The notes: a model not told the origin generated them from the letters alone. Shown: positions 1 through 6,728, counted from the first letter of the stretch. The stretch: 7,992 nucleotides of DNA from Streptosporangiaceae bacterium (GCA_030045295.1 JASIGD010000351.1:1-7992), one strand, 5' to 3'. Numbers and translations: made by a program.

Positions 1-594
1 GCTGCGCTGATCGCGCTGTCCGCCCGGCTGCCGGTGCCGCTGCTGCTGGGGACCCGGATGGCCGCCGGCCGGCTGCGCCGCGCCGTGCTCGGCGCGGCCA
101 GCGTCGCGGTCACCTCCGCCGGGATCGTCGCCTTGCTCACCTTCCGCGCCACCGTCAACCACGACCTCGGACCGGCCGGCGGCCAGGTCGGTGACCCGGT
201 GGTCACCCGGGACACCGAGATGCTGGTGGTGATCACGACCGTGCTGGTCGCGCTGGCGGTGCTCAACGCGGTCTGCACCGCCTGGGCCACGGTGCTGGAT
301 TTCCGTCGTTCCGCGGCCCTGGCCCGCGCGCTCGGCGCATCCCCGCGTCAGGTCAGCGCCGGGGTGGCGTGGGCCCAGGTGTTGCCCGCGGTGCCGGGTA
401 GCCTGCTGGGCATCCCGCTGGGCATCGGGCTGTTCAAGGCCACCGACGCCGGCCTGATGACCATCCCGCCCGTCTGGTGGCTGGCCGCCGTCGTGCTCGC
501 CACCCTGACCGCGGTGGCCGTGCTGGCCGGCATCCCGGCCCAAGTCGGCGCCCGCCGGCCCGCCGCCGAGGTTCTGCAAGCCGAAACGGCGTGA
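1..594 (+). CDS. FtsX/MacB-like ABC transporter permease, C-terminal part (5' end outside window)
   Basis: The reading frame is open from base 1, so the gene starts upstream; 197 codons are visible before the TGA at 592-594. The protein has four hydrophobic stretches. One lies near the left edge (AVLGAASVAVTSAGIVALL). The last three form the usual FtsX block: MLVVITTVLVALAVLNAV, then a cytoplasmic loop with LDFRRSAALARALGASPRQV, then VLPAVPGSLLGIPLGIGLF and WWLAAVVLATLTAVAVLAGI. The tail RRPAAEVLQAE is the common ending of this family. The loop with R-x-x-A-L-A-R-A-L-G-A-S-P-x-Q-V is the expected coupling region to an ATPase. Such permeases work with a MacB-type ATPase in export or extraction of lipids, lipoproteins or peptides at the membrane. 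The partner ATPase is not in the window, so the substrate cannot be named. It converges on the amidohydrolase gene with a 40-bp gap that holds no convincing terminator. Confidence 0.88.
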   Translation, partial: AALIALSARLPVPLLLGTRMAAGRLRRAVLGAASVAVTSAGIVALLTFRATVNHDLGPAGGQVGDPVVTRDTEMLVVITTVLVALAVLNAVCTAWATVLDFRRSAALARALGASPRQVSAGVAWAQVLPAVPGSLLGIPLGIGLFKATDAGLMTIPPVWWLAAVVLATLTAVAVLAGIPAQVGARRPAAEVLQAETA

Positions 595-634
595 TCCCCT
601 CAGGCCATCCGGCCAGACACGAGCCGCGCCGGCG

Positions 635-2086
635 CTACTCGTCTTCCTTCCACGCGGCCTCGCCGGTGTAGGTGTACGGGTTGGCCAGCGCCTCGTGCGC
701 GGGGATTTCCGGGTTCATGCCCTCTTCCCAGGCCTGCTCGCCGAGTTCGCTCTTGAGGTACCCGACCGTCTCCTCGATCGCCCGCCTGGCCTTGTCCAGG
801 TCCACGCCGACCAGCTTGTGGTCGTACTTGGCCACCCGCCCGTTCACCACCACCGTGTGCACGTCGCCGCGCTGCGCCTGGTAGACCACGTGGCCGTAGG
901 GGTGCAGGATCGGGAAGCTGACCGGTGAGTCGTCGTTCTTGATCAGCACCAGGTCGGCCTTCTTGCCCTCCTCCAGGCTGCCGACGGCGGAGTCCAGGCC
1001 GAGCGCCTTCGCCCCGCCCCGGGTGGCCCAGTCGACGACCTGCTCGGCCCGCAGGTGGTGGTGGGTGAGGGCCTTCCCCTCCTGGTGCGACTCGAAGTGC
1101 GTCATGGCCCGGTCGGCGCTGAGCGTGGCCCGCATGGCGGAGAAGATGTCGCCGCTCCACCAGACGCTGGTGTCCTGGGACAGCGACACCGGGATGCCGT
1201 ACTTGCGCAGTTGCCAGGTGGGCGGGTAACCCTGGCCGGCGCTGCACTCGCTCTCGGTCGAGACCGACACCGAGCCTCCCGTGGCGGCGATCATGTGGTA
1301 CGAGTCGGGCGACAGGGACGCGGAGTGCACGTAGACGGTCGACGGGGCGCAGAACCCGTTTTCGTACATCCGCCGGACGCCGGCGTCGACGGTGATGCCG
1401 TAGACCCCGGCGTGGGTGGTCACCGGCACGCCCATCTCCCGGGCCACCTCGAAGGTGGCCTTCTCCGGGAACGCCGGGTCGTCGCCGGGGATGTCGAAGG
1501 CGATCGCGAACCCGAGCATGTCGCCCTTGCCGTCGAACCGGCGCACGTAGAAGTCACGGAACTCGGGCGCGGTGGACCATTCCCACGACCCCTGCTGGAT
1601 GTTCCCGTACGCCAGGACGAACCGCCCGGGTACTTCCTCCAGGGCGTCCGTGGCGGCCTCGGCGTGATCGGTGGTCTGCAGCCCGTGCGACCAGTCCACC
1701 GTGGTCGTCACCCCGGCGTCGACCGACTCGATAGCCGACAGCAGGTTGCCCGCGTACACGTCCTGCGGGCGGAACTTCTTGCCCCAGTTCAGGTAGTACC
1801 AGACGAAATACTGGGTGAGGGTCCAGTCGGCCCCGTACGCCCGCATGGCGGTCTGCCACATGTGCCGGTGCGTGTCGATCATGCCGGGCATGACGATGCC
1901 GCCGGTCGCGTCGATCTCCGCGGTACCTTCGGGCACCGGCAAGCCCGGGCCGACCGCCGCAACTCGCTCCCCCGTGATCAGCACGTCCGTACCGGGCAGG
2001 ACCCGGTGCGCGTCGTCCATCGTGAGCACGGTCGCATTACGGAAAACCAGCGGCCGCCCCGCTACCAGGTCCGCTGCCGTCGTCAT
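635..2086 (-). CDS. Amidohydrolase of the ATZ/TRZ (cytosine-deaminase-like) type
   Basis: This 483-aa cytoplasmic metal-dependent hydrolase has the composite fold of the family. An N-terminal beta-sandwich strand set (VFRNATVLTMDD, residues 14-25) leads into the TIM barrel at GGIVMPGMIDTHRHM, and the sandwich closes after GSLEEGKKADLVLI (369-382) and VVVNGRV (412-418). Visible metal ligands are H73 and H75 (HxH), H225 (TTHAG), H254 (VYVHS) and D305 (SLSQD). The glutamate normally three residues after the third histidine in aminohydrolases is absent: the sequence is H225-A-G-V. The standard deamination or dechlorination chemistry is therefore uncertain and the substrate unknown. The ATG start is supported by GGAGG 5 nt upstream. 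The gene is last on the leftward strand, 197 bp beyond the lyase gene, so it may have its own promoter. The family is sure; the reaction is not. Confidence 0.9.
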   Translation of the reverse strand: MTTAADLVAGRPLVFRNATVLTMDDAHRVLPGTDVLITGERVAAVGPGLPVPEGTAEIDATGGIVMPGMIDTHRHMWQTAMRAYGADWTLTQYFVWYYLNWGKKFRPQDVYAGNLLSAIESVDAGVTTTVDWSHGLQTTDHAEAATDALEEVPGRFVLAYGNIQQGSWEWSTAPEFRDFYVRRFDGKGDMLGFAIAFDIPGDDPAFPEKATFEVAREMGVPVTTHAGVYGITVDAGVRRMYENGFCAPSTVYVHSASLSPDSYHMIAATGGSVSVSTESECSAGQGYPPTWQLRKYGIPVSLSQDTSVWWSGDIFSAMRATLSADRAMTHFESHQEGKALTHHHLRAEQVVDWATRGGAKALGLDSAVGSLEEGKKADLVLIKNDDSPVSFPILHPYGHVVYQAQRGDVHTVVVNGRVAKYDHKLVGVDLDKARRAIEETVGYLKSELGEQAWEEGMNPEIPAHEALANPYTYTGEAAWKEDE

Positions 2087-2091
2087 GAGAA

Positions 2092-2096
2092 CCTCC
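2092..2096 (-). promoter_or_regulatory. Ribosome binding site of the amidohydrolase
   Basis: On the - strand GGAGG lies 5 nt before the ATG at 2086-2084. It fixes this start, which also agrees with the usual N-terminus of the family. Confidence 0.75.
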
Positions 2097-2205
2097 GCTG
2101 TGAGATGTCGTGAGGGTGCTGTTCGTTGGCCCGTGCCGTGCGGCTAGAGTCCGTTCACCCGGTCACTAGCAGCATGATCGGAAGCGTGGCCTTTCCCCCG
2201 AGGGC

Positions 2206-2211
2206 TGTCAA
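2206..2211 (-). promoter_or_regulatory. Candidate -35 box (TTGACA) upstream of the amidohydrolase
   Basis: A perfect TTGACA on the - strand lies about 120 bp before the amidohydrolase ATG, inside the 197-bp spacer that follows the lyase gene. No good -10 hexamer stands 16-19 bp downstream (the sequence there is CACGCT/ACGCTT), so this may be chance or a promoter of another sigma class. The rest of the spacer 2087-2283 shows no strong hairpin. Confidence 0.25.
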
Positions 2212-2283
2212 TAGTGGGCCGGGCCAAGATCGGACCTCCCGACCGCGCCGCCGCCACAGTCGCCGACCAGCGCCATCGCGCCG

Positions 2284-4281
2284 TCAGCCTGGCTGGATGT
2301 CGCCGTCGGCGCTGATCAGGAAGGAGAGCTGGCGAGCGCCGATCTGCAGGCGCAACTGGTACCAGTCGGCGGGACCCTGGGTGATGGCCGCGGTGATGGC
2401 GGTGCCGGGGCTGGTGGGAGCGATCAGGGTGAGGATCGCGGCGCTCGGCCCGGTGCGGGTCATGGTGATCACCGGCGCGGGTATGCGCTGCAGCGCGGCG
2501 TGCGACACCCAGCCCTGATAGGGATTGACCTGACCGCGGATCACCTGCGTCGAGCCGTCCGGGATCACCTGGCCGGGCAGGGCGATCTGGCGGATTTCCA
2601 GCTGGGTGCCCGGCGCCGTGGCGATCGCGTAGGAGCTGCGCACCGTGGTGACGGTCAGGCCGGGGTCCAGGTGCCACAGCTGCTGGTAGCTGGCTGCGCC
2701 CTGAGCCCGGTCGAAAACCAGGATGAAGTCCGGGTCCTGGCTGACGTAGACGCTGCGGTAGCGTGGCAGCCCGCCGAACGCGGTGTCGGTGAACTCGAAG
2801 AACTGCCCCTCGGCGCCGATGTCCTGGCTGATCAGGTAGGTCGGCGCGGACGGGTTGAAGGGCACGCCGGGCATGACCAGGACGCTGCTCGCCTCGGGCG
2901 AGAGCAGATACGCGCGGTACGGGGTGTCCTCGTACCCTGTGTGACCGCTGTTGACGATGAGGTCGCGGCCGCGTGCGTAGTACGTCAGCCCCATGTGGTC
3001 ATCGTGGCCGTGGATCTGGGTGCCGGGTCCGAAGCGCAGCGAGTAAAACGACTGATCGCCGAACGTCCGGGCCGTTCCCCATCCGGAGCGGCCGAACACG
3101 TAACCGGCTGCGTAGACCGCCACCTTCTGCGTCGGGGGCGTGCCGGCCGTGCCCTGCGTCGCGGCGTACTGAAGCGGGGTCCCGGGCCGGTTGCGCGGTG
3201 AGATCACGTAGGTGTCGCCGATCTGGACCAGCTTGCCGTCGGGCTGGGTGGCCATGGCCAGGAACGTCGGCATCTGCGCGATCCGCGAGGTGATCCAACC
3301 CGGCAGCGAGTAGCCGCAGGCGGCCAGGTCGTGCTCGGCTGTATCCCACAGACCCATGTCGAGGTTGGCGTATCCAGTCGACTGCTCGTTGGTCACGCCC
3401 TGGGCATCCACCGCGGGACCGTACTGGTTGGGCTCGAAGGCCTCGATCATCTGCTGCCTGGCCTCTGCCCGCCACTTCAGCGGCTGCCCGCCCCAGGCCC
3501 CGGCCGGGTAGGCGCACCCGGCGCGCAGCAGTTCCAGGTCCTGGGATAGGCCGTGGTTATAGGCGCCGTCCCAGTTCGCGGCGTAGTAGTCCAGCAGGAC
3601 CGGGATCTGGTTGTGGATCCAGGCCTGGCCCGGGAAGGCCTCGGCCGAGCACATCAGCGTCTCGGGGTTCTGGTTCTGGATCGGCACCCCGGCCAGCCAG
3701 CTTTTCAGGATCGTTTCGGCGCGATCCCGGTAGGCATCGGCGTGCGGGCCTCCGGCCAGGTAGGCCTCGATGAGCGCCTCGATCCAGTCACCGGTCTGGA
3801 AATCCAGCACCCAGGTCGGATTGGCGCCGAACGGCGCCAGCGACCAGTTGACGTCGCCGTCGCGGTCCGGGTCGATGGTGACGGCCTGGAACGGCGCGAT
3901 CGTCAGCCGCCCGGCCATGATCTGATCGGCCGTTCCCGCCGGGAACGAGGGCATCGACCCGCACGCCCTGGCGTCGGCCGTCAGCGGCCTCGCGGCGGTG
4001 CGGGCCGGCTGCGGGCGGCTGATCCGGGTCGGCCGCGGACGGTTGATCCCGGTCGGCGCCGGACTCGGCGGTGTACCCGGATGCGCCGGGGGACTCCCGC
4101 TGCAACCGGCCACGGCGGTCAGCGCCAGCACGCCAGCAACGCAGCCGGTCATCCTCCGAGACCAGACCCGATTGCCACAGCGGCGCGGGCCACCGGCGAC
4201 CGCCGCGCCGCACCGGACCGTCCGTCCGGCCCTCATCCCGGCGGCCCTTGTCCCGGTCGCCCTCATCCCGGCGGCCCTCAT
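2284..4281 (-). CDS. Secreted heparinase II/III-like polysaccharide lyase, lipoprotein
   Basis: Up to 665 aa. A hydrophobic segment ends in a lipobox, ALTAVAG|C60, preceded by arginines (SRRM, 41-44), so the mature protein should be a lipid-anchored exported enzyme. A Pro/Arg-rich linker (61-100) follows, then an alpha-toroid typical of alginate-lyase/heparinase folds (about 120-345, with W146, W157, W166 and the motif NEQSTGY at 298-304). A heparinase II/III beta-sandwich domain follows (about 385-600) with IHGHDDH (423-429), then ARGRDLIVNSGHTGY and a late His in LWHLD (537). Such enzymes cleave uronic-acid polysaccharides by beta-elimination; the substrate here is unknown. In-frame ATGs occur at 4281, 4266, 4236 and 4152. 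The last would give a signal peptide without basic residues and has its GGAGG directly abutting it, so one of the first three is likelier. Those three sit in a 15-bp tandem repeat, so the exact start is unsettled. Neighbours give no sugar pathway. Confidence 0.8.
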   Translation of the reverse strand: MRAAGMRATGTRAAGMRAGRTVRCGAAVAGGPRRCGNRVWSRRMTGCVAGVLALTAVAGCSGSPPAHPGTPPSPAPTGINRPRPTRISRPQPARTAARPLTADARACGSMPSFPAGTADQIMAGRLTIAPFQAVTIDPDRDGDVNWSLAPFGANPTWVLDFQTGDWIEALIEAYLAGGPHADAYRDRAETILKSWLAGVPIQNQNPETLMCSAEAFPGQAWIHNQIPVLLDYYAANWDGAYNHGLSQDLELLRAGCAYPAGAWGGQPLKWRAEARQQMIEAFEPNQYGPAVDAQGVTNEQSTGYANLDMGLWDTAEHDLAACGYSLPGWITSRIAQMPTFLAMATQPDGKLVQIGDTYVISPRNRPGTPLQYAATQGTAGTPPTQKVAVYAAGYVFGRSGWGTARTFGDQSFYSLRFGPGTQIHGHDDHMGLTYYARGRDLIVNSGHTGYEDTPYRAYLLSPEASSVLVMPGVPFNPSAPTYLISQDIGAEGQFFEFTDTAFGGLPRYRSVYVSQDPDFILVFDRAQGAASYQQLWHLDPGLTVTTVRSSYAIATAPGTQLEIRQIALPGQVIPDGSTQVIRGQVNPYQGWVSHAALQRIPAPVITMTRTGPSAAILTLIAPTSPGTAITAAITQGPADWYQLRLQIGARQLSFLISADGDIQPG
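4003..4050 (-). repeat. Two-copy 24-bp direct repeat in the lipoprotein linker
   Basis: Units 4003-4026 and 4027-4050 match at 19 of 24 positions and keep the reading frame. They encode INRPRPTR and ISRPQPAR in the Pro/Arg-rich linker after the lipidated cysteine. This looks like an internal duplication lengthening a flexible spacer between membrane and enzyme. Confidence 0.6.
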
Positions 4282-4288
4282 CCCGGCG
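4229..4288 (-). repeat. Four-copy 15-bp tandem repeat at the lipoprotein gene start
   Basis: Units lie at 4229-4243, 4244-4258, 4259-4273 and 4274-4288. Units 1, 3 and 4 are identical (+ strand gccctcatcccggcg) and unit 2 has diverged. Each intact unit carries an ATG on the - strand, followed by AGGG, which sits about 8 nt before the next ATG. Because the unit is a multiple of three, copy number changes would keep frame. If translated it gives M-R-A-A-G-like pentapeptides. It makes the start of the downstream protein ambiguous. Confidence 0.75.
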
Positions 4289-4323
4289 GTCCCAGCCCTG
4301 GCCGCAGCTCAGCCATGCCAGCA

Positions 4324-4329
4324 ATTATG
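4324..4329 (-). promoter_or_regulatory. Candidate -10 box (CATAAT) for the lyase lipoprotein gene
   Basis: On the - strand CATAAT matches 5 of 6 bases of the TATAAT consensus. It stands 42 bp before the outermost ATG at 4281, which would give a leader of roughly 35 nt. No good TTGACA-like box lies 16-18 bp upstream (the sequence there is CAGATT), which would fit an activator-dependent promoter. AT-rich hexamers are rare in this GC-rich spacer. Confidence 0.35.
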
Positions 4330-4376
4330 ACGCCGTAGCCGTGCCGAATCTGCGTGCAGGCCCTCCCAGCTGCCGT

Positions 4377-4394
4377 TTTAAGCCACAGCTTAAA
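4377..4394. promoter_or_regulatory. AT-rich palindrome TTTAAGC-CACA-GCTTAAA, candidate operator
   Basis: This is a perfect 7-bp inverted repeat with a 4-bp centre, AT-rich in an otherwise GC-rich spacer. It lies about 50 bp upstream of the candidate CATAAT box of the lyase gene, on the side where an activator would bind. It could also form a small hairpin. The binding protein is unknown; the winged-helix regulator encoded next door is one candidate by position only. Confidence 0.4.
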
Positions 4395-4457
4395 GGATTT
4401 GCGGCACGCGTCAGCCAATGAGGATCCTGAGACCGGAAACCACAGCCGGTGGTCCGA

Positions 4458-4489
4458 GCTGGCCATGGTCCCGGTCGGCCATGGCCAGC
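4458..4489 (-). terminator. Perfect 11-bp inverted repeat, likely terminator of the regulator gene
   Basis: The arms GCTGGCCATGG (4458-4468) and CCATGGCCAGC (4479-4489) pair perfectly around a 10-nt loop. The hairpin begins 21 nt after the TAG of the regulator gene on the - strand. There is no T-tract after it, as is common for actinobacterial intrinsic terminators. A DNA-binding site is the alternative reading. Confidence 0.5.
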
Positions 4490-4510
4490 CCACCATGCGC
4501 GCCGTCCCGC

Positions 4511-5503
4511 CTATCCGGCCTGCAGCAGCTCCGAGCCGAGCGGCGTGAGTACATGCAGGACGGCGCTGCCCTGGCGGCACGTGCTGATCAGGCCCGCGTC
4601 ACGAAGCACGGACGCGTGCTGGCTGACCGCCGCCGGCGTGATGCCGATCCGGCAGGCGAGCTCGGTGGTCGTGCATCCGTCAGCCACGGCGCTCAGCACC
4701 GCCGCCCGGTTCCGGCCGACCAGCGCGGCCAGGGCCGCTCCGGCGTTCCGCCGGCCGTCCCACAGGTAATCATGGCCGTCCTGGTCGCCGACCGCGGGCA
4801 GGATCAGCCGGGGCATGGCCAGGGGGTCACTCGCGTCCCACGTCAGCATGGGGTGCTGGCCGACAAATACCGAGGGCACCAGCGCGAGGCCCCGGCCGTC
4901 CAGGTGCATCTCCAAGCGGCTGTACATGAGCACCTCGAGGACTGGCGGCCGCCAGCGGATCCACCGGCCCTGCAGCGAGGCCAGCAGCCGGTCGGGTCCC
5001 TCGTAGGCCAGCGTGCGGCTGCGAGCGACCTGGTCGGCCCGCAGGCGGGCGTGGATACGGATCCAGTACGGTTCGACCAGCGTTTCGTACGCGGCCTGGG
5101 TTGCGGCCGCGAGCTCGCGCCGGGCTTTCCCGTCGGCCTCGACGGCCGCCCAGGCGGCCGCCGGCAGCCTGTGCCACCGGTCGGTGACCTCCATCTCCGT
5201 GAGCAGGTTCTCGGTCGGTACGGCCAGGAGCGCCTGGACTCCCTGCTCGATGGTCGGCGCCTCACCGGTAAGCGTGCCTAGGTCCACTCCGGTAGTTCCG
5301 GGCGGGATCAGACAGGTCAGCGCCTTCATCTGCGCCGTTATCTTTCCGCTGACCTGGCCACGCCACTCGCTGAAGGTGCCCAGGCTCCGCCAGGGACATC
5401 TGAGCAGGGAAAGTGCCATCACGGTTTCGGCCAGCGGGCCGAGCGTGGGGCTGACCTGGATCCGCTCGAGATCCTCGGCCGTGAAATGGATCCGCCAGGA
5501 CAT
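4511..5503 (-). CDS. ArsR-like winged-helix transcriptional regulator
   Basis: 330 aa with a long N-terminal domain (about 1-250, opening HFTAEDLERIQVSPTLGPLAETVMAL) and a C-terminal winged helix (about 259-325). The helix-turn-helix reads TTTELACRIGITPAAVSQHASVLRDAGLI (278-306) and the wing is CRQGSAVLHVLTPLG. This architecture is common in large actinobacterial genomes and is annotated as ArsR/SmtB-like. No cysteine or histidine metal-binding set is seen in the helix region, so a small-molecule or unknown signal is likelier than metal. A weak GAGG precedes the ATG by 9 nt. The gene lies 135 bp downstream of acdS on the same strand, behind a possible hairpin, so it could be a local regulator of the acdS group or an independent gene. 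Its ligand and targets are unknown. Confidence 0.85.
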   Translation of the reverse strand: MSWRIHFTAEDLERIQVSPTLGPLAETVMALSLLRCPWRSLGTFSEWRGQVSGKITAQMKALTCLIPPGTTGVDLGTLTGEAPTIEQGVQALLAVPTENLLTEMEVTDRWHRLPAAAWAAVEADGKARRELAAATQAAYETLVEPYWIRIHARLRADQVARSRTLAYEGPDRLLASLQGRWIRWRPPVLEVLMYSRLEMHLDGRGLALVPSVFVGQHPMLTWDASDPLAMPRLILPAVGDQDGHDYLWDGRRNAGAALAALVGRNRAAVLSAVADGCTTTELACRIGITPAAVSQHASVLRDAGLISTCRQGSAVLHVLTPLGSELLQAG

Positions 5504-5552
5504 GGCATTCAGCCTCGCTCACCGCACGTGGCCGGTCAATGCTCCAGAGGCG

Positions 5553-5577
5553 CCCGGTTTGCAGGTCACTGCCCGGG
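5553..5577 (-). terminator. Hairpin downstream of acdS, possible terminator
   Basis: CCCGG (5553-5557) pairs with CCGGG (5573-5577), and GCAG (5561-5564) with CTGC (5569-5572) around a GTCA loop, leaving a 3-nt bulge. It lies about 60 nt past the acdS stop and 50 bp before the regulator start. No T-tract follows. The remainder of the 135-bp spacer 5504-5638 shows nothing else convincing. Confidence 0.3.
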
Positions 5578-5638
5578 GAAGGCGGGAAAGACGGGGAGCC
5601 AGGACTCACGCGAACCGAAGGCAGCAGCGCCCGCGCGG

Positions 5639-6646
5639 TCAGCGGAACAGGCCGCTGTAGGCGTTGAGAGCGGGCTGCCCGCCGAGGTGGGCGTACAGCA
5701 CCGTCGAGTCCTTGCCGATCCGGCCGGAACGGACCAAGGCGATGAGCGCGGCCATCGACTTCCCCTCGTACACCGGGTCGATGATCATGCCCTCCATGCG
5801 CCCGGCCAGCCGGATCGCGTCCAGCGTGGACCGCACCGGGATGCCGTAGTGCTCGCCCGCCCATCCCTCCAGGAGGATGATCTCATCGTCGCGCAGCTCC
5901 CGGCCGAGGCCGATCAGCTCGGCGGTGTTCCTGGCGATCTTCTCGACCTGCGCCCGGGTCTCGTCGATCCGCGCCGACGCGTCGATGCCGATCACCTGCC
6001 GCGGCCGGTCCTGACCGGCGAAGCCGGCGACCATCCCGGCCTGCGTGGAGCCGGTGACGCTGCACACGATGATCGTGTCGAAGAAGATCCCGAGCTGCTG
6101 CTCCTGCTGCTGGACCTCGTACGACCAGTTCGCGAAGCCCAGCCCGCCCAGCCGGTGGTCGGAGGCGCCGGCCGGGATCGCGTACGGCTTGCCCCCGGCG
6201 GCCCGGACGTCCTCCAGCGCCTGCTCCCAGCTGGACTTGATGCCGATGCCGAAGGCCTCATCCACCATCCGGACATCGGCGCCCATGATCCGGGAGAGCA
6301 GGATGTTTCCCACCCGGTCGTTGACCGGGTCGGGCCAGTCGACCCAGTTCTCCTGTACCAGCCTGGCCTTCAGGCCGAGCCTGGCGGCGACCGCGGCCAC
6401 CTGGCGGGTGTGGTTGGACTGGACCCCGCCGATCGAGACCAGGGTGTCCGCGCCCTGCGCCAGCGCGTCCGGCACCAGGTATTCCAGCTTGCGGGTCTTG
6501 TTCCCGCCGAAAGCGAGCCCGGAGTTGCAGTCCTCCCGCTTGGCCCAGATCGTCGCGCCGGCCAGGTGCGCGGTCAGCCGCTCCAGCGGGTGCACCGGGC
6601 TCGGGCCGAACAGCAGCGGGTAGCGGGGGAAATCATCCAGCGACAC
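5639..6646 (-). CDS. acdS: 1-aminocyclopropane-1-carboxylate (ACC) deaminase
   Basis: 335 aa, close to the usual 337-338 of bacterial AcdS. This cytoplasmic PLP enzyme of the fold-type II (tryptophan synthase beta) family opens the cyclopropane ring of ACC, giving 2-oxobutyrate and ammonia. Matches to known AcdS run along the whole length: [72 protein letters not shown] and [10 protein letters not shown]50 (PLP Schiff base), S77, Y293, E294 and L321 correspond to Lys51, Ser78, Tyr294, Glu295 and Leu322 of the Pseudomonas enzyme. The Glu and Leu separate true ACC deaminases from D-cysteine desulfhydrases, which carry Ser/Thr there. The GTG start at 6646 is fixed by AAGGAGGAGG and by the family N-terminus; the frame is open further upstream to 6811 but that part is not family-like. 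It lies 82 bp after the cupin gene, probably in its operon. It suggests ACC use near plants. Confidence 0.95.
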   Translation of the reverse strand: MSLDDFPRYPLLFGPSPVHPLERLTAHLAGATIWAKREDCNSGLAFGGNKTRKLEYLVPDALAQGADTLVSIGGVQSNHTRQVAAVAARLGLKARLVQENWVDWPDPVNDRVGNILLSRIMGADVRMVDEAFGIGIKSSWEQALEDVRAAGGKPYAIPAGASDHRLGGLGFANWSYEVQQQEQQLGIFFDTIIVCSVTGSTQAGMVAGFAGQDRPRQVIGIDASARIDETRAQVEKIARNTAELIGLGRELRDDEIILLEGWAGEHYGIPVRSTLDAIRLAGRMEGMIIDPVYEGKSMAALIALVRSGRIGKDSTVLYAHLGGQPALNAYSGLFR

Positions 6647-6650
6647 CGGG

Positions 6651-6660
6651 CCTCCTCCTT
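6651..6660 (-). promoter_or_regulatory. Strong ribosome binding site of acdS
   Basis: AAGGAGGAGG on the - strand ends 4 nt before the GTG at 6646-6644. It holds two overlapping GGAGG cores and is the strongest such site in the window. It decides the GTG start against upstream in-frame codons. Confidence 0.85.
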
Positions 6661-6710
6661 TGAACTCGGGGCCACGAGGAGCATATGCCGCCGGCCCGGT
6701 CCGGCCCCGC

Positions 6711-6728
6711 GCCGGGCCGCGGCCCGGC
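6711..6728. repeat. Perfect 18-bp GC palindrome in the cupin-acdS spacer
   Basis: The sequence gccgggccgcggcccggc equals its own reverse complement and begins at the first base after the cupin stop codon (6731-6729) on the - strand. CCGGGCC at 6712-6718 can instead pair with GGCCCGG at 6693-6699, so two alternative stems compete in the 82-nt spacer before acdS. It could act as an attenuator, an mRNA stabiliser, a T-less terminator or a protein site. The sequence alone does not decide. Confidence 0.55.

Noticed and set aside
595..634. Bidirectional terminator between the converging permease and amidohydrolase genes
   Set aside because: Only a 4-bp GGCC/GGCC pairing is present, with no T-tract; too weak to call.
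1055..2113. + strand open frame of 352 codons antisense to the amidohydrolase
   Set aside because: Low-complexity, His/Gly/Val/Arg-rich product with no domain; a shadow of the - strand gene.
2500..4338. Several + strand frames antisense to the lyase gene (for instance 2500-3201 and 3553-4338)
   Set aside because: The - strand frame gives a coherent lipoprotein with lyase motifs; these frames do not resemble proteins.
4439..4453. ACCAC-AGCCG-GTGGT inverted repeat
   Set aside because: Only 5-bp arms; expected by chance at this GC content, and it adds nothing to the stronger neighbouring repeat.
5510..5545. TTGACC as a -35 box for the regulator gene
   Set aside because: The -10 position would fall on GAGGCT at the ribosome binding site, with no TAnnnT-like hexamer in reach.
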